A DNA stretch of 64,000 nucleotides from assembly GCF_003129565.1 (NCBI RefSeq), contig NZ_QETF01000003.1, positions 1-64,000 of the forward strand. Reading direction: 5' to 3'. Below are positions 42,215-52,715 of this stretch, in pieces (position 1 is the stretch's first letter; the number at the start of each line of letters is the position of its first letter). Origin of the DNA: Salibaculum griseiflavum (GTDB lineage: Bacteria; Pseudomonadota; Alphaproteobacteria; Rhodobacterales; Rhodobacteraceae). Both the position numbers and the translations under genes were made by a program. Under the pieces are notes generated by a model, which saw only the letters and a list, made by a program, of their open reading frames with translations, made no database searches and had not been told where the DNA came from.

Positions 42215-43505
42215 CGTGACAATGCCTCAGCTGGGCATGGCACAGGACGCGGGCAAGATCGTATCCTGGCTGAAATCCCCCGGTGACGAGGTCGCCAAGG
42301 GGGATGCCCTGTTCGAGGTGGAAACCGACAAGGCCACGATGGAGGTCGAGGCGCAAGCCGCGGGCTTCCTGACCGGCGTGACGGCGGCCGAGGGCGACGA
42401 CGTGCCCGTGGGCGCCGTGATCGCCCGGATCAGCGACAGCGCCGATGACGACACCCCCGCCGCCGAAGCCGCCCCGGCCCCCGCGGTCGAGGCCCCGGCC
42501 GATGATCTGCCCGAAGGTCATAGCGTAACCATGCCGCAGCTGGGCATGGCGCAGGATACCGGGCTGCTGGTCAGCTGGCAGAAATCCCCGGGCGACGCGG
42601 TGTCGGCCACCGATGTCTTGTTCGAGGTGGAGACCGACAAGAGCACGATGGAGGTCGAGGCCGGTCGAGATGGCTATCTGGCCGCGACCTTGGCCGAGGC
42701 CGGCGAAGAGGTGCCCGTGGGGGACCCGGTGGCCATCATCAGCGACGCGGCCCCGGCCAATCCCGTGGCCCGGTCGGTCGCCTCGGCCGCCGCGGCCCCT
42801 GCCGCCGCACCCGCGGCACCGGCGGAACCGGCCAAGGCCGACCCCGCGCCCAAGGCCAAGCCTGCCCCCGCCGCACCCGCTGCGGCCCCGCAGCCGACCG
42901 GCGGCCGCATCCTTGCCTCGCCCAAGGCACGGCGACTGGCGATGGAGCAGGGGCTGGATCTGGGCCGCCTGGCCGAGGCCGGCTATGCGCAGCCGTTCCA
43001 TGTCAGTGACCTGGACACGCTTCGCAGCCTGCCCGCCGCCGCGCCCGCGGCCGAGGCCGGCACCGCAAGCCGGAGGCTTGTGGCAGAGACCGCCGAGGAT
43101 GGCGTGCCGGGCTTTGCTGCCTGGGCGGCCGAGGCCCATGGCCTGACCGATGCGGATGCCATTCTGGCCGCACTGGCAGCGTCTTCGATGGCGTCGCCCG
43201 GCCCCGTGGCCGTGGAGCGGCATGGTAAGGCGAAAACCTACGCCCTGCCCGCCAGCCGCGTTCTGTCCGGCACCACTGAGACCGAAGAGACCCCGGCCCT
43301 GATCCTGCGCGATCTGCGCGGCACGCGGCTGAGCAGCGTCGAGATGGGCGGCGAAACCACCCCCGTCCTGACCCTGACGCCGAATGGCACCGGGCTGACA
43401 ATCACGCTGGAATGCGCCCCGTCCCAAATGGACGCCCCGGCCGCGATCCAGCTTCTTTCCGACTTCGCAGGCCGGGTGGAGCAGCCGCTCCGCCACCTGC
43501 TCTGA
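42204..43505 (+). CDS. Two-lipoyl E2-like protein with inactive catalytic remnant
   Basis: A 433-residue protein. Two lipoyl domains carry lipoylation lysines Lys43 ('ETDKATMEVE') and Lys146 ('ETDKSTMEVE'). An Ala/Pro linker leads to a subunit-binding domain (about 234-275, 'RILASPKARRLAMEQGLDLG'). The last about 85 residues align with the end of the E2 acyltransferase core, but the active-site DHRVVDG is replaced by 'APSQMDA', with Pro406 at the catalytic His. The rest of the core is missing. It resembles the E3-binding protein of eukaryotic PDH in design. The active core is a separate gene at 44957. Confidence 0.88.
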   Translation: MPHDVTMPQLGMAQDAGKIVSWLKSPGDEVAKGDALFEVETDKATMEVEAQAAGFLTGVTAAEGDDVPVGAVIARISDSADDDTPAAEAAPAPAVEAPADDLPEGHSVTMPQLGMAQDTGLLVSWQKSPGDAVSATDVLFEVETDKSTMEVEAGRDGYLAATLAEAGEEVPVGDPVAIISDAAPANPVARSVASAAAAPAAAPAAPAEPAKADPAPKAKPAPAAPAAAPQPTGGRILASPKARRLAMEQGLDLGRLAEAGYAQPFHVSDLDTLRSLPAAAPAAEAGTASRRLVAETAEDGVPGFAAWAAEAHGLTDADAILAALAASSMASPGPVAVERHGKAKTYALPASRVLSGTTETEETPALILRDLRGTRLSSVEMGGETTPVLTLTPNGTGLTITLECAPSQMDAPAAIQLLSDFAGRVEQPLRHLL

Positions 43506-43522
43506 CCTGACCGGAGACCGAC

Positions 43523-44947
43523 ATGGACTACACCGATCTCTACATCAACGGCGAATGGCGCAAGACAGACGACCGTTTCGACGTAATCAACCCCGCCACC
43601 GAAGAGGTTCTGGCCTCGGTCGCGTCGGCCGATATCGCCGATGCCGATGCCGCGCTGGACGCCGCCGAAGCCGCCATGGCCGACTGGGCCGCACGCACCC
43701 CGCGTGAACGCTCCGAAGTGCTGCGCAAGGCATGGGAGCTGATGACCGCGCGGCTCGATCACTTCGCCAACCTCATCACGCTGGAAAACGGCAAGGCCGG
43801 CGTCGATGCCAAGGGCGAGGCAACCTATGCCGCCGAGTTCTTCCGCTGGTTCGCCGAGGAAGCCGTGCGCGCCGACGGGCTGATCACCCACGCGCCTTCC
43901 TCGGGTGCGCGCATCGTCGTGCAGCACAAGCCCGCCGGCCTTGCCGTGCTGGTGACGCCGTGGAACTACCCGGCGGCCATGGGCACCCGCAAGATCGCCC
44001 CGGCGCTGGCCGCCGGCTGCGGTGTCATCATCAAGCCGGCCTCGGAAACGCCGCTGACCATGCTGGCCCTGATGCCGCTCCTGGAAGAGGCCGGCGTGCC
44101 GGCGGGCCTCGTCAACGTTCTGCCCTCGCGCCGCACCGGTGCGCTGGTCGATCACATGCTGCATGATCCGCGCGTTCGGGTCGTCAGCTTTACCGGCTCC
44201 ACCGGCGTCGGCCGCAAGCTGCTGAAGGGCGCTGCCGACCAGGTTCTGAAACCGGCCATGGAACTGGGCGGCAACGCGCCCTGTATCGTCTTTGAAGACG
44301 CCGACATGGACACCGCGATCGAGGGCACGATGCTGGCCAAGATGCGCAACCTCGGCGAAGCCTGCACCGCGGCCAACCGCATCTACGTGTATGAAGACGT
44401 GGCCGAGGAATTCACCAAGCGCCTGACCGAACGTATGGCCGCGCTCAAGGTGGGTGACGGCACCGACCCGTCGGTTGACGTGGGCCCGCTGGTCAATGCC
44501 GATACCCGCGACAAGGTGGCCGATTTCGTGGCCGATGCAGTCGCCAAGGGCGCCAATGTCGAATGCGGCGGCAGCACGCCGAACGGTAAAGGCTACTTCT
44601 ACCCGCCGACGGTCCTCTCGAATGTCAGCCCGGAGGCCGAATGCGTGAAGGACGAGATCTTCGGCCCCGTCGCCGCGATCCAGACCTTCAAGGATCAGGA
44701 AGAGGTCATCGCCCGCGCCAATGACACCGAATACGGGCTGGTCGCCTATGTCTTCTCCGAGGACTTCAAGCGCGCCATGCAGGTCTGCGAACGGCTGGAA
44801 TACGGCATGGTCGGCCTGAACCGTGGTCTGGTCAGCGACCCCGCCGCGCCCTTCGGTGGCGTCAAGCAATCGGGCCTTGGCCGCGAGGGCGGACACGAAG
44901 GCATGCTGGAGTTCATGGAGACCCAGTATATCTCGGCCAGCTGGTAG
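43523..44947 (+). CDS. Aldehyde dehydrogenase, succinate-semialdehyde-dehydrogenase-like
   Basis: A 474-residue NAD(P)-dependent aldehyde dehydrogenase. Seen: 'LYINGEWRKT', 'VLVTPWNYPAAMGTRKIAPA', 'FTGSTGVGRKLL', catalytic Glu in 'ELGGNAPCIVFEDAD', catalytic Cys in 'NLGEACTAANRIYVYED', 'EIFGPVAAI', and 'GLGREGGHEGMLEFMET'. The best match by pattern is the GabD/SSADH group, but substrate cannot be fixed. It lies between the two E2 genes, 17 bases after one and 9 bases before the other. Confidence 0.92.
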   Translation: MDYTDLYINGEWRKTDDRFDVINPATEEVLASVASADIADADAALDAAEAAMADWAARTPRERSEVLRKAWELMTARLDHFANLITLENGKAGVDAKGEATYAAEFFRWFAEEAVRADGLITHAPSSGARIVVQHKPAGLAVLVTPWNYPAAMGTRKIAPALAAGCGVIIKPASETPLTMLALMPLLEEAGVPAGLVNVLPSRRTGALVDHMLHDPRVRVVSFTGSTGVGRKLLKGAADQVLKPAMELGGNAPCIVFEDADMDTAIEGTMLAKMRNLGEACTAANRIYVYEDVAEEFTKRLTERMAALKVGDGTDPSVDVGPLVNADTRDKVADFVADAVAKGANVECGGSTPNGKGYFYPPTVLSNVSPEAECVKDEIFGPVAAIQTFKDQEEVIARANDTEYGLVAYVFSEDFKRAMQVCERLEYGMVGLNRGLVSDPAAPFGGVKQSGLGREGGHEGMLEFMETQYISASW

Positions 44948-44956
44948 GGGGCGGAT

Positions 44957-45838
44957 ATGTCAGAGATCATCGCCAGCCCTTCAACCCGCCGCCTTGCCCG
45001 GGACAATGACGTGGATATCGACGCGTTGGCCAAGCGCCTCGGTCGCACCACGATCGGCCCCGAGGACATCACCGGCAGCGCCCCCGCCCCTTCCGGGGGC
45101 GGCGGCGACACCTCCTATTGGGATGTGGACCACAGCCAATATGGCCCGGTGACCGAGGAACCGATGAGCCGCTTCGCGCAGGTGGCGTCGAAGAACCTTG
45201 CCGCCGCGCAGGCCCTGATCCCGGCGGTGACCCATCACGACCGCGCCGATGTCAGCGCGATCGAGGCGTTCCGCAAGGCCCTCAAGCCCGAGGCCCAGTC
45301 CCGCGGCGTCAAGCTGACCGCGCTGGCCTTTCACGTCGCCGCCTTGGCCCGGTCCCTGCGCGCCTTTCCGCGCTTCAACGCCTCGCTTACGTCCGATGGC
45401 GAAACGCTGGTGCTGAAGGATTATGTCCATATCGGCATCGCCGTGGACACGCCGCACGGCCTGATGGTGCCTGTGATCCGCGATGCGGACACCAAGGGCC
45501 TTTGGCAGATCGGGGCCGAGATTGCCGATCTCGCCGCCCGCGCCCAGGCCCGCAAGATCGGGCCCGATGAAATGGGCGGCGCCTCCATGACCATCACCAA
45601 CCTGGGCGGCATCGGCGGCACGGCGTTCACGCCTATCGTCAACCCGCCCGAAGTGGCGATCCTTGGCATCACCCGGACCGAGACCGTGACCGTTTGGGAC
45701 GGAGACACCCCCCGGCCCGTGCCCATGGTGCCGCTGGACCTCTCCTATGATCATCGCGTGATCAACGGGGCCGACGCCGCGCGGTTCCTGACGCATTACG
45801 CCAAACTGATCGGCGATCCCCGCAACATGATGGTTTAG
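44957..45838 (+). CDS. E2 catalytic core without lipoyl domain
   Basis: A 293-residue dihydrolipoamide acyltransferase core. It starts with a subunit-binding domain (about 5-40, 'ASPSTRRLARDNDVDIDALA'), then a Gly/Pro linker and the chloramphenicol-acetyltransferase-like core ('VTHHDRADVSAIEAFRKAL', 'GIAVDTPHGLMVPVIRDAD', 'SMTITNLGGIGGTAFTPIVN', 'SYDHRVINGADAARF'). His266 is the catalytic His; Asn270 replaces the Asp of some E2s, as in A. vinelandii PDH E2. There is no lipoyl domain, so substrates must come from the lipoyl protein at 42204. Confidence 0.9.
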   Translation: MSEIIASPSTRRLARDNDVDIDALAKRLGRTTIGPEDITGSAPAPSGGGGDTSYWDVDHSQYGPVTEEPMSRFAQVASKNLAAAQALIPAVTHHDRADVSAIEAFRKALKPEAQSRGVKLTALAFHVAALARSLRAFPRFNASLTSDGETLVLKDYVHIGIAVDTPHGLMVPVIRDADTKGLWQIGAEIADLAARAQARKIGPDEMGGASMTITNLGGIGGTAFTPIVNPPEVAILGITRTETVTVWDGDTPRPVPMVPLDLSYDHRVINGADAARFLTHYAKLIGDPRNMMV

Positions 45839-45876
45839 GGCTTGAAACAGGCCGGGCGGCGCGGTGATCTGGGGCA

Positions 45877-46881
45877 ATGAGACTTGCCCTGTCCGATATC
45901 CTCGCCGCCCGGCAGACCTTGCGCAGCACGGCCGATGCCACGCCGCTTGTCCCTTCGCCCTTCATGGCGGCACAGACGGGGCAGGATTTCCTTCTTAAAC
46001 TGGAAAACATGCAGCCCATCGGCGCCTTCAAGCTGCGCGGGGCGATGAATGCGGTAATGTCCTTGCCCGAGGGCACGGCGGGCGTGACCTGTTGCTCGAC
46101 CGGAAATCATGGGCGCGGCGTGGCCTTTGCCGCCGCCCGGCGAGGCATCCGCGCGGTCATCTGCATGTCTGAACTGGTGCCGCAGGCCAAGGTGGACGGG
46201 ATCAAGGCCCTCGGCGCAGAGGTGCGCATCTGCGGGACCAGTCAGGACGAGGCATTGGCCGAAAGCCTCCGATTGGTGGAACAGGACGGGCTGGTCGAGA
46301 TCTCGCCCTTTGACGACCCGTTGGTGATCGCCGGCCAAGGCACGATCGGCCTGGAACTGCTGGAGGCGCGTCCGGACCTGGACACCCTGCTGGTCCCCCT
46401 TTCGGGCGGCGGGCTGGCAGCCGGGGTGGCGCTGGCGGCCAAGGCGATCAATCCCGATATCCGGGTGATCGGCATCACCATGGAGCACGGCGCGGCGATG
46501 AAGGCCTCGATCGAGGCGGGCCACCCTGTCGAGGTCGAAGAAGTGCCCAGCCTTGCGGACAGTCTCGGCGGTGGAATCGGCATGCAGAACCGGCTGTCCT
46601 TCCCGCTCTGCCGGGATCTGCTGGACGTTATCCTGCTGGTCTCTGAGGAAGAGATTTACCACGCCATGCAGGTGCTGTTCTACGAAGACCGGATCGTGGC
46701 CGAGGGTGCCTGCGTGGTGGGTCTTGCCGCCTGTCTCTCGGGCAAGATCACCCTGACCGGTCCGACGGCCACCATCATCACCGGGCGCAACCTCGACATG
46801 CAGATGTTCCATCGCATCATGGCGGGCGAAGATATCCAGTTGGGCGATACCATCGTGAAAGGCAAACCCTATGGCGCATGA
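45877..46881 (+). CDS. PLP-dependent threonine-dehydratase-like enzyme, EutB-like
   Basis: A 334-residue fold-type II PLP enzyme. 'LENMQPIGAFKLRGAMNAV' holds the PLP lysine (Lys52), 'STGNHGRGVAFAA' the substrate loop and 'PLSGGGLAAGVALAAK' the phosphate-binding Gly loop. It resembles EutB of hydroxyectoine breakdown and serine/threonine dehydratases. Such enzymes eliminate water or ammonia from hydroxy-amino acids. It overlaps the next, EutC-like gene by 11 bases, the same pairing seen in ectoine clusters. Confidence 0.87.
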   Translation: MRLALSDILAARQTLRSTADATPLVPSPFMAAQTGQDFLLKLENMQPIGAFKLRGAMNAVMSLPEGTAGVTCCSTGNHGRGVAFAAARRGIRAVICMSELVPQAKVDGIKALGAEVRICGTSQDEALAESLRLVEQDGLVEISPFDDPLVIAGQGTIGLELLEARPDLDTLLVPLSGGGLAAGVALAAKAINPDIRVIGITMEHGAAMKASIEAGHPVEVEEVPSLADSLGGGIGMQNRLSFPLCRDLLDVILLVSEEEIYHAMQVLFYEDRIVAEGACVVGLAACLSGKITLTGPTATIITGRNLDMQMFHRIMAGEDIQLGDTIVKGKPYGA

Positions 46882-47854
46882 TATCCAGATCGTCACCGAG
46901 GCCGAGTTGAAGGAAGCCGTGCAGCTGGACCTCACCACGGTCGACGTGATCGAACGGGCCTTCGCGGCGCTGGCCGGGGGCGAGGTGGTGATGCCGCCGA
47001 TCCTGTCGATGGACTTGCCGATGGTGAATGGGGAGGTCGATGTGAAGACCGCCTATATCCCCGGTTTCGATGGCTTCGCGATCAAGGTCAGCCCCGGCTT
47101 TTTCGACAATCCCAGGCTGGGCCTGCCCAGCCTGAACGGGCTGATGATCCTGTTCTCCGCCAAGACCGGGCTGGTCGAGGCGGTCTATCTCGACAATGGC
47201 TACTTGACCGATATCCGCACCGCCGCCGCCGGCGCGGTGGCCGCGCGGCATCTGGCCCCGAAAAAGGTGGACACCGCGGGGGTCATCGGCACCGGCGTGC
47301 AAGCGCGGCTGCAAATGCAGGCCGCACATCTGGTCCGGCCTTTCACGCGTGTTCTTGTGCATGGCCGCGACCCGGCCAAGGCCGCACAATGCGCTGCCGA
47401 TCTGGGGCAGGCTTTGGGCGTCGAGGCCGAAGTGATGACGGATGCCGCCGACCTCGTGGCGCAATCCCAGCTTGTCGTCACCACGACGCCGGCACGCGAC
47501 CCGGTGCTGATGGCCGAATGGCTGCACCCGGGCCTGCATATCACCACCATGGGATCGGACCAGGAAGGCAAGAACGAAATCGACCCCAAGGCGCTGGCCA
47601 GGGCCGATCTTTATGTCTGCGACCGGGTCAGCCAGTGCGAGGTTTCGGGCGAGCTTGAGGCGGCGCGCGCGGCAGGCCTCATGACGGGCATGCCATCGGA
47701 GCTTGGCCAGATCATCGCGGGCACGGCGTCGGGCCGCATCGACGACAGCGATATCACGATCTGCGACCTGACGGGAACAGGCGCGCAGGACACGGCCATC
47801 GCCACCCATGTGCGCGCCAGCCTGCCCAGGGCGGGGCAGATCATCCAGACATAA
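46871..47854 (+). CDS. Ornithine-cyclodeaminase-like dehydrogenase, EutC-like
   Basis: A 327-residue member of the ornithine cyclodeaminase/mu-crystallin family, which reduce cyclic imines or deaminate amino acids with NAD(P). Seen: 'KTAYIPGFDGFAIKVSPGFF', 'LDNGYLTDIRTAAAGAVAAR', Rossmann 'AGVIGTGVQARLQMQAAHLV', and 'HITTMGSDQEGKNEID'. Pairing with a EutB-like gene recalls hydroxyectoine degradation. Last gene of the rightward operon; a strong terminator follows. Confidence 0.88.
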   Translation: MAHDIQIVTEAELKEAVQLDLTTVDVIERAFAALAGGEVVMPPILSMDLPMVNGEVDVKTAYIPGFDGFAIKVSPGFFDNPRLGLPSLNGLMILFSAKTGLVEAVYLDNGYLTDIRTAAAGAVAARHLAPKKVDTAGVIGTGVQARLQMQAAHLVRPFTRVLVHGRDPAKAAQCAADLGQALGVEAEVMTDAADLVAQSQLVVTTTPARDPVLMAEWLHPGLHITTMGSDQEGKNEIDPKALARADLYVCDRVSQCEVSGELEAARAAGLMTGMPSELGQIIAGTASGRIDDSDITICDLTGTGAQDTAIATHVRASLPRAGQIIQT

Positions 47855-47859
47855 GAAAA

Positions 47860-47879
47860 CGGCGCCCCGAGGGGCGCCG
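47860..47879. terminator. Bidirectional terminator between the catabolic operon and katG
   Basis: CGGCGCCCC-GA-GGGGCGCCG (47860-47879) is a near-perfect GC palindrome. T-rich sequence follows on both strands (CTTCCTTTTT rightward, TTTTCTTATG leftward), suiting termination of both convergent genes. Confidence 0.75.
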
Positions 47880-47905
47880 CCTTCCTTTTTCAGCTTCTGG
47901 TCGGA

Positions 47906-50143
<2,238 letters not shown>

Positions 50144-50145
50144 TT

Positions 50146-50170
50146 AGAATTAGTTTAAGTTGAATATTCT
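50146..50170. promoter_or_regulatory. Candidate OxyR binding region
   Basis: The 116 bases between katG and oxyR contain an inverted repeat AGAAT (50146-50150)/ATTCT (50166-50170) in an AT-rich stretch, plus GATA-type half-sites near 50131 and 50171. LysR-type regulators bind interrupted dyads of this kind. The site is suggested by location more than by motif strength. Confidence 0.35.
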
Positions 50171-50193
50171 GATAAGCTTGATAAACCTGTCTT

Positions 50194-51108
50194 ATGAAAA
50201 ATCTGACCCTGAAACAGTTGCGCTATTTCGAAGCCCTGGCCCGGCATGGTCATTTCGGCCATGCGGCAGATGCCTGCGCCATCAGCCAGCCTGCCTTGTC
50301 CATGCAAATCAAGGAGTTGGAAAACTCGCTGGGAACGCCGGTTTTCGAGCGGGGACCGCGCCATGTCCGGCTGACCGCCTTCGGAGAAAGCGTCGCGGCC
50401 CGGATTCGCGACATCCTGCGCGCTGTCGAAGAACTGGACGACCTTGCGCGGGCCTCGCGCGATCACCTGTCCGGCCCCTTGCGGATCGGGGTCATTCCCA
50501 CAATCGCACCCTACCTGCTGCCCCGTATCATCGGTGACCTGACACGGCTTCATGACGGGTTGGACATCCGGGTTCGCGAAACCCAGACCTCGACCCTGAT
50601 CGAGGAGCTGACCCAGGGCCGGATCGACACGGCAATCGTGGCCTTGCCTGTGTCGGAGCCCGCTTTCGAGGAAGTTGCGCTTTTCGACGAGGAATTCGTG
50701 CTGGTGCGTCCCCTTTCCGAGGCCGATCAACCCGTTCCGACGCCCGACCGCCTGCCAGAGATGCGGCTGTTGCTTCTCGAAGAAGGGCATTGCTTTCGTG
50801 ACCAGGCCTTGTCCTTCTGCAACCTCGTGGCCAAGGAACCGCGCGAATTGCTGGACGGATCGACCCTGTCGACTCTCGTGCAGATGGTCGGCGCGGGCAT
50901 CGGCGTGACACTGATTCCGGAAATGGCCGTGTCGGTGGAGACCCGGTCGGCCCCGGTGTCGATCGCCCGCTTTGCGCCGCCCCGGCCCACGCGGACCATC
51001 GGAATGATCTGGCGCAAGACGAACCCCCTGGCCGAACGGCTTTTGATGATCGCCGACCTTGTGCGCGGTGCGGCGGACGCCGGAAAAACCGTGGATATCC
51101 GGCAATAA
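50194..51108 (+). CDS. oxyR: Hydrogen peroxide sensor OxyR, LysR family
   Basis: A 304-residue LysR-type regulator that activates peroxide-defence genes when oxidised. The N-terminal helix-turn-helix is 'FGHAADACAISQPALSMQIK' (about 21-40). The redox pair is Cys200 and Cys209 in 'EEGHCFRDQALSFC', matching Cys199 and Cys208 of E. coli OxyR with identical 8-residue spacing. Divergent from katG, its likely target. No strong ribosome-binding site precedes the ATG at 50194. Confidence 0.95.
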   Translation: MKNLTLKQLRYFEALARHGHFGHAADACAISQPALSMQIKELENSLGTPVFERGPRHVRLTAFGESVAARIRDILRAVEELDDLARASRDHLSGPLRIGVIPTIAPYLLPRIIGDLTRLHDGLDIRVRETQTSTLIEELTQGRIDTAIVALPVSEPAFEEVALFDEEFVLVRPLSEADQPVPTPDRLPEMRLLLLEEGHCFRDQALSFCNLVAKEPRELLDGSTLSTLVQMVGAGIGVTLIPEMAVSVETRSAPVSIARFAPPRPTRTIGMIWRKTNPLAERLLMIADLVRGAADAGKTVDIRQ

Positions 51109-51179
51109 TCGTTTGACGGGCGGCGGATTACGCTTTGGCCCAGGCCACTGCTGAGGTATTGTTGGTAAAGAGGCAAAGC

Positions 51180-51677
51180 ATGGGCCCGAACGGGCCTCGG
51201 GCGACTGACATGGCAAAACTAGAGATCGAACAGAACGCGATCAGGCTTGGGGAGGCCGGCAAGACAGATGTGCGTACGCAGTTCGGCGCCCTGTGCTATC
51301 GCGTCCAGAACGGCGAATTGCAGTTCTGCCTGATCACCAGCCGCGGCACCGGCCGCTGGATCGTGCCAAAGGGCTGGCCGGTGGATGGGGCAACGCCAAC
51401 AGAGGCCGCCGCCACCGAGGCCTGGGAAGAGGCCGGCCTGGAAGGACGTGTGCGCAGCCGCCCTCTTGGCGTCTACAGTTATTACAAGAGCCATAGCGAC
51501 GATGCTTTGCCCTGTGTCGCGGTGATCTTCCCGCTCAAGGTCAAGAAGGCGCATAGCCGTTGGCCAGAGCGCAAGGAACGCAAGCGCCGCTGGGTGAATC
51601 GGCGCAAGGCTGCCAAGATGGTCGACGAACCTGAACTGCGCCAGATGATCCTGCGGTTCGATCCGAAACTGGTCTGA
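51180..51677 (+). CDS. Nudix hydrolase, diphosphoinositol-phosphatase-like
   Basis: A 165-residue Nudix protein with 'RWIVPKGWPVDG' and box core 'AATEAWEEAGL', again with Thr instead of the first Arg of the REUXEEXGU motif, as in the protein at 21260. The C-terminus is basic ('RKERKRRWVNRRKAAKM'). Likely substrates are diphosphoinositol or dinucleoside polyphosphates, by family. I chose the ATG at 51180, which follows AGAGG; the ATG at 51210 is an alternative with a weaker site. Confidence 0.85.
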   Translation: MGPNGPRATDMAKLEIEQNAIRLGEAGKTDVRTQFGALCYRVQNGELQFCLITSRGTGRWIVPKGWPVDGATPTEAAATEAWEEAGLEGRVRSRPLGVYSYYKSHSDDALPCVAVIFPLKVKKAHSRWPERKERKRRWVNRRKAAKMVDEPELRQMILRFDPKLV

Positions 51678-51739
51678 TTGCCAAGGCTGGGGAACAGCCC
51701 TATCTAAAGTTGATCCGAAACAGCGCGCCGGGGTCTTGG

Positions 51740-52162
51740 ATGATCCACTACACGCTTACCTGTGACCAGGACCACCAGTTCGACAGCTGGTTCCAGTCCT
51801 CTTCCGCCTACGAAAAGCTGCGCGATGCGGGGCAGGTCTCCTGCGTGACCTGCGGTTCCACCAAGGTCCGCCGCAGCCCCATGGCGCCCAGTATTTCGAA
51901 AGGCGCCGAGGCGCCGAAAGGGGCGCTGACACAACCCCGCTCCGAGGCGGAAGAGGCCATGGCCGCCCTTCGCAGGAGGGTCGAGGAAAACAGCGATTAT
52001 GTCGGGCTGTCATTTGCCCGCGAAGCCCGCGCTATGCATGCCGGCGAGGCGCCGGAACGGTCGATCTACGGCGAGGCCAAGCCGGACGAGGCCAAGGCCC
52101 TGATCGAGGACGGCATTCCCGTGGCCCCGCTGCCCTTCCTGCCCAAGCGCAAGGCCAACTAG
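51740..52162 (+). CDS. DUF1178 family protein
   Basis: A 140-residue protein of the DUF1178 family, common in Alphaproteobacteria and of unknown function. Its N-terminus is a small zinc-ribbon-like module ('YTLTCDQDHQFDSWFQSS', 'VSCVTCGSTKVRRSPMAPSI'), and the C-terminus has 'YGEAKPDEAKALIEDGIPV'. The ATG at 51740 begins the conserved part. Convergent with apt; the stops are almost adjacent. Confidence 0.85.
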   Translation: MIHYTLTCDQDHQFDSWFQSSSAYEKLRDAGQVSCVTCGSTKVRRSPMAPSISKGAEAPKGALTQPRSEAEEAMAALRRRVEENSDYVGLSFAREARAMHAGEAPERSIYGEAKPDEAKALIEDGIPVAPLPFLPKRKAN

Positions 52163-52163
52163 C

Positions 52164-52694
52164 TCAGGCGCCTTCGAAGTCGCACAGCGCATGGACCTCC
52201 ATGCCCAGCGCCTCCAGCCGTTTGCGCCCGCCCAGCTCGGGCAGGTCGATCACGAAAGCGCAGCCCACGACCTCGCCGCCCAGCCGCTCGATCAGCTTGA
52301 TACCCGCCTCGGCCGTGCCGCCCGTGGCAAGCAGATCATCGACAACAAGGACCGTCTGACCCGCAGAGATGGCGTCGTCGTGCATTTCCATCACCGCCTC
52401 GCCGTATTCCAGCTGATAGGGCTGCTCGATCACCGCACCGGGCAGCTTGCCCTTCTTGCGGATCGGCACGAACCCCTTCCCAAGCTGGTGCGCGATGGCT
52501 CCACCCAGGATGAAGCCACGCGCCTCCAGCCCCACGACCACATCTATGGGCTGGCCCGCATAAGGGTGCAGCAACTGGTCGACCGCCATGCGGAATCCGC
52601 GGGCATCGGCAAAGAGAGTGGTGACATCGCGAAACATGATCCCTTCATGCGGAAAATCGGGGATCGTGCGGATATACTCCTTCACGGTCTTCAT
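52164..52694 (-). CDS. apt: Adenine phosphoribosyltransferase
   Basis: Makes AMP from adenine and PRPP in purine salvage. The 176-residue protein has '[20 protein letters not shown]' at the N-terminus, '[18 protein letters not shown]' and the PRPP loop '[20 protein letters not shown]'. Length is normal. It follows mtnP on the same strand by 21 bases. Together they recover adenine from methylthioadenosine, so they form a salvage operon. Confidence 0.96.
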   Translation of the reverse strand: MKTVKEYIRTIPDFPHEGIMFRDVTTLFADARGFRMAVDQLLHPYAGQPIDVVVGLEARGFILGGAIAHQLGKGFVPIRKKGKLPGAVIEQPYQLEYGEAVMEMHDDAISAGQTVLVVDDLLATGGTAEAGIKLIERLGGEVVGCAFVIDLPELGGRKRLEALGMEVHALCDFEGA

Positions 52695-52715
52695 GGAACG
52701 GTCCTTTCGAAAGGG

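Noticed and set aside
44957-45838. HRVING instead of HRVVDG in the E2 core as a dead active site
   Set aside because: Asn at this position occurs in working PDH E2 enzymes such as that of Azotobacter vinelandii, so the core is probably active.
28929-47854. Naming the locus as an ectoine degradation cluster
   Set aside because: EutB/EutC-like, M24 and SSADH-like genes fit, but the deacetylase, aminotransferase, EutA, EnuR and TRAP transporter are missing and unrelated E1/E2, SDR and ABC genes dominate.
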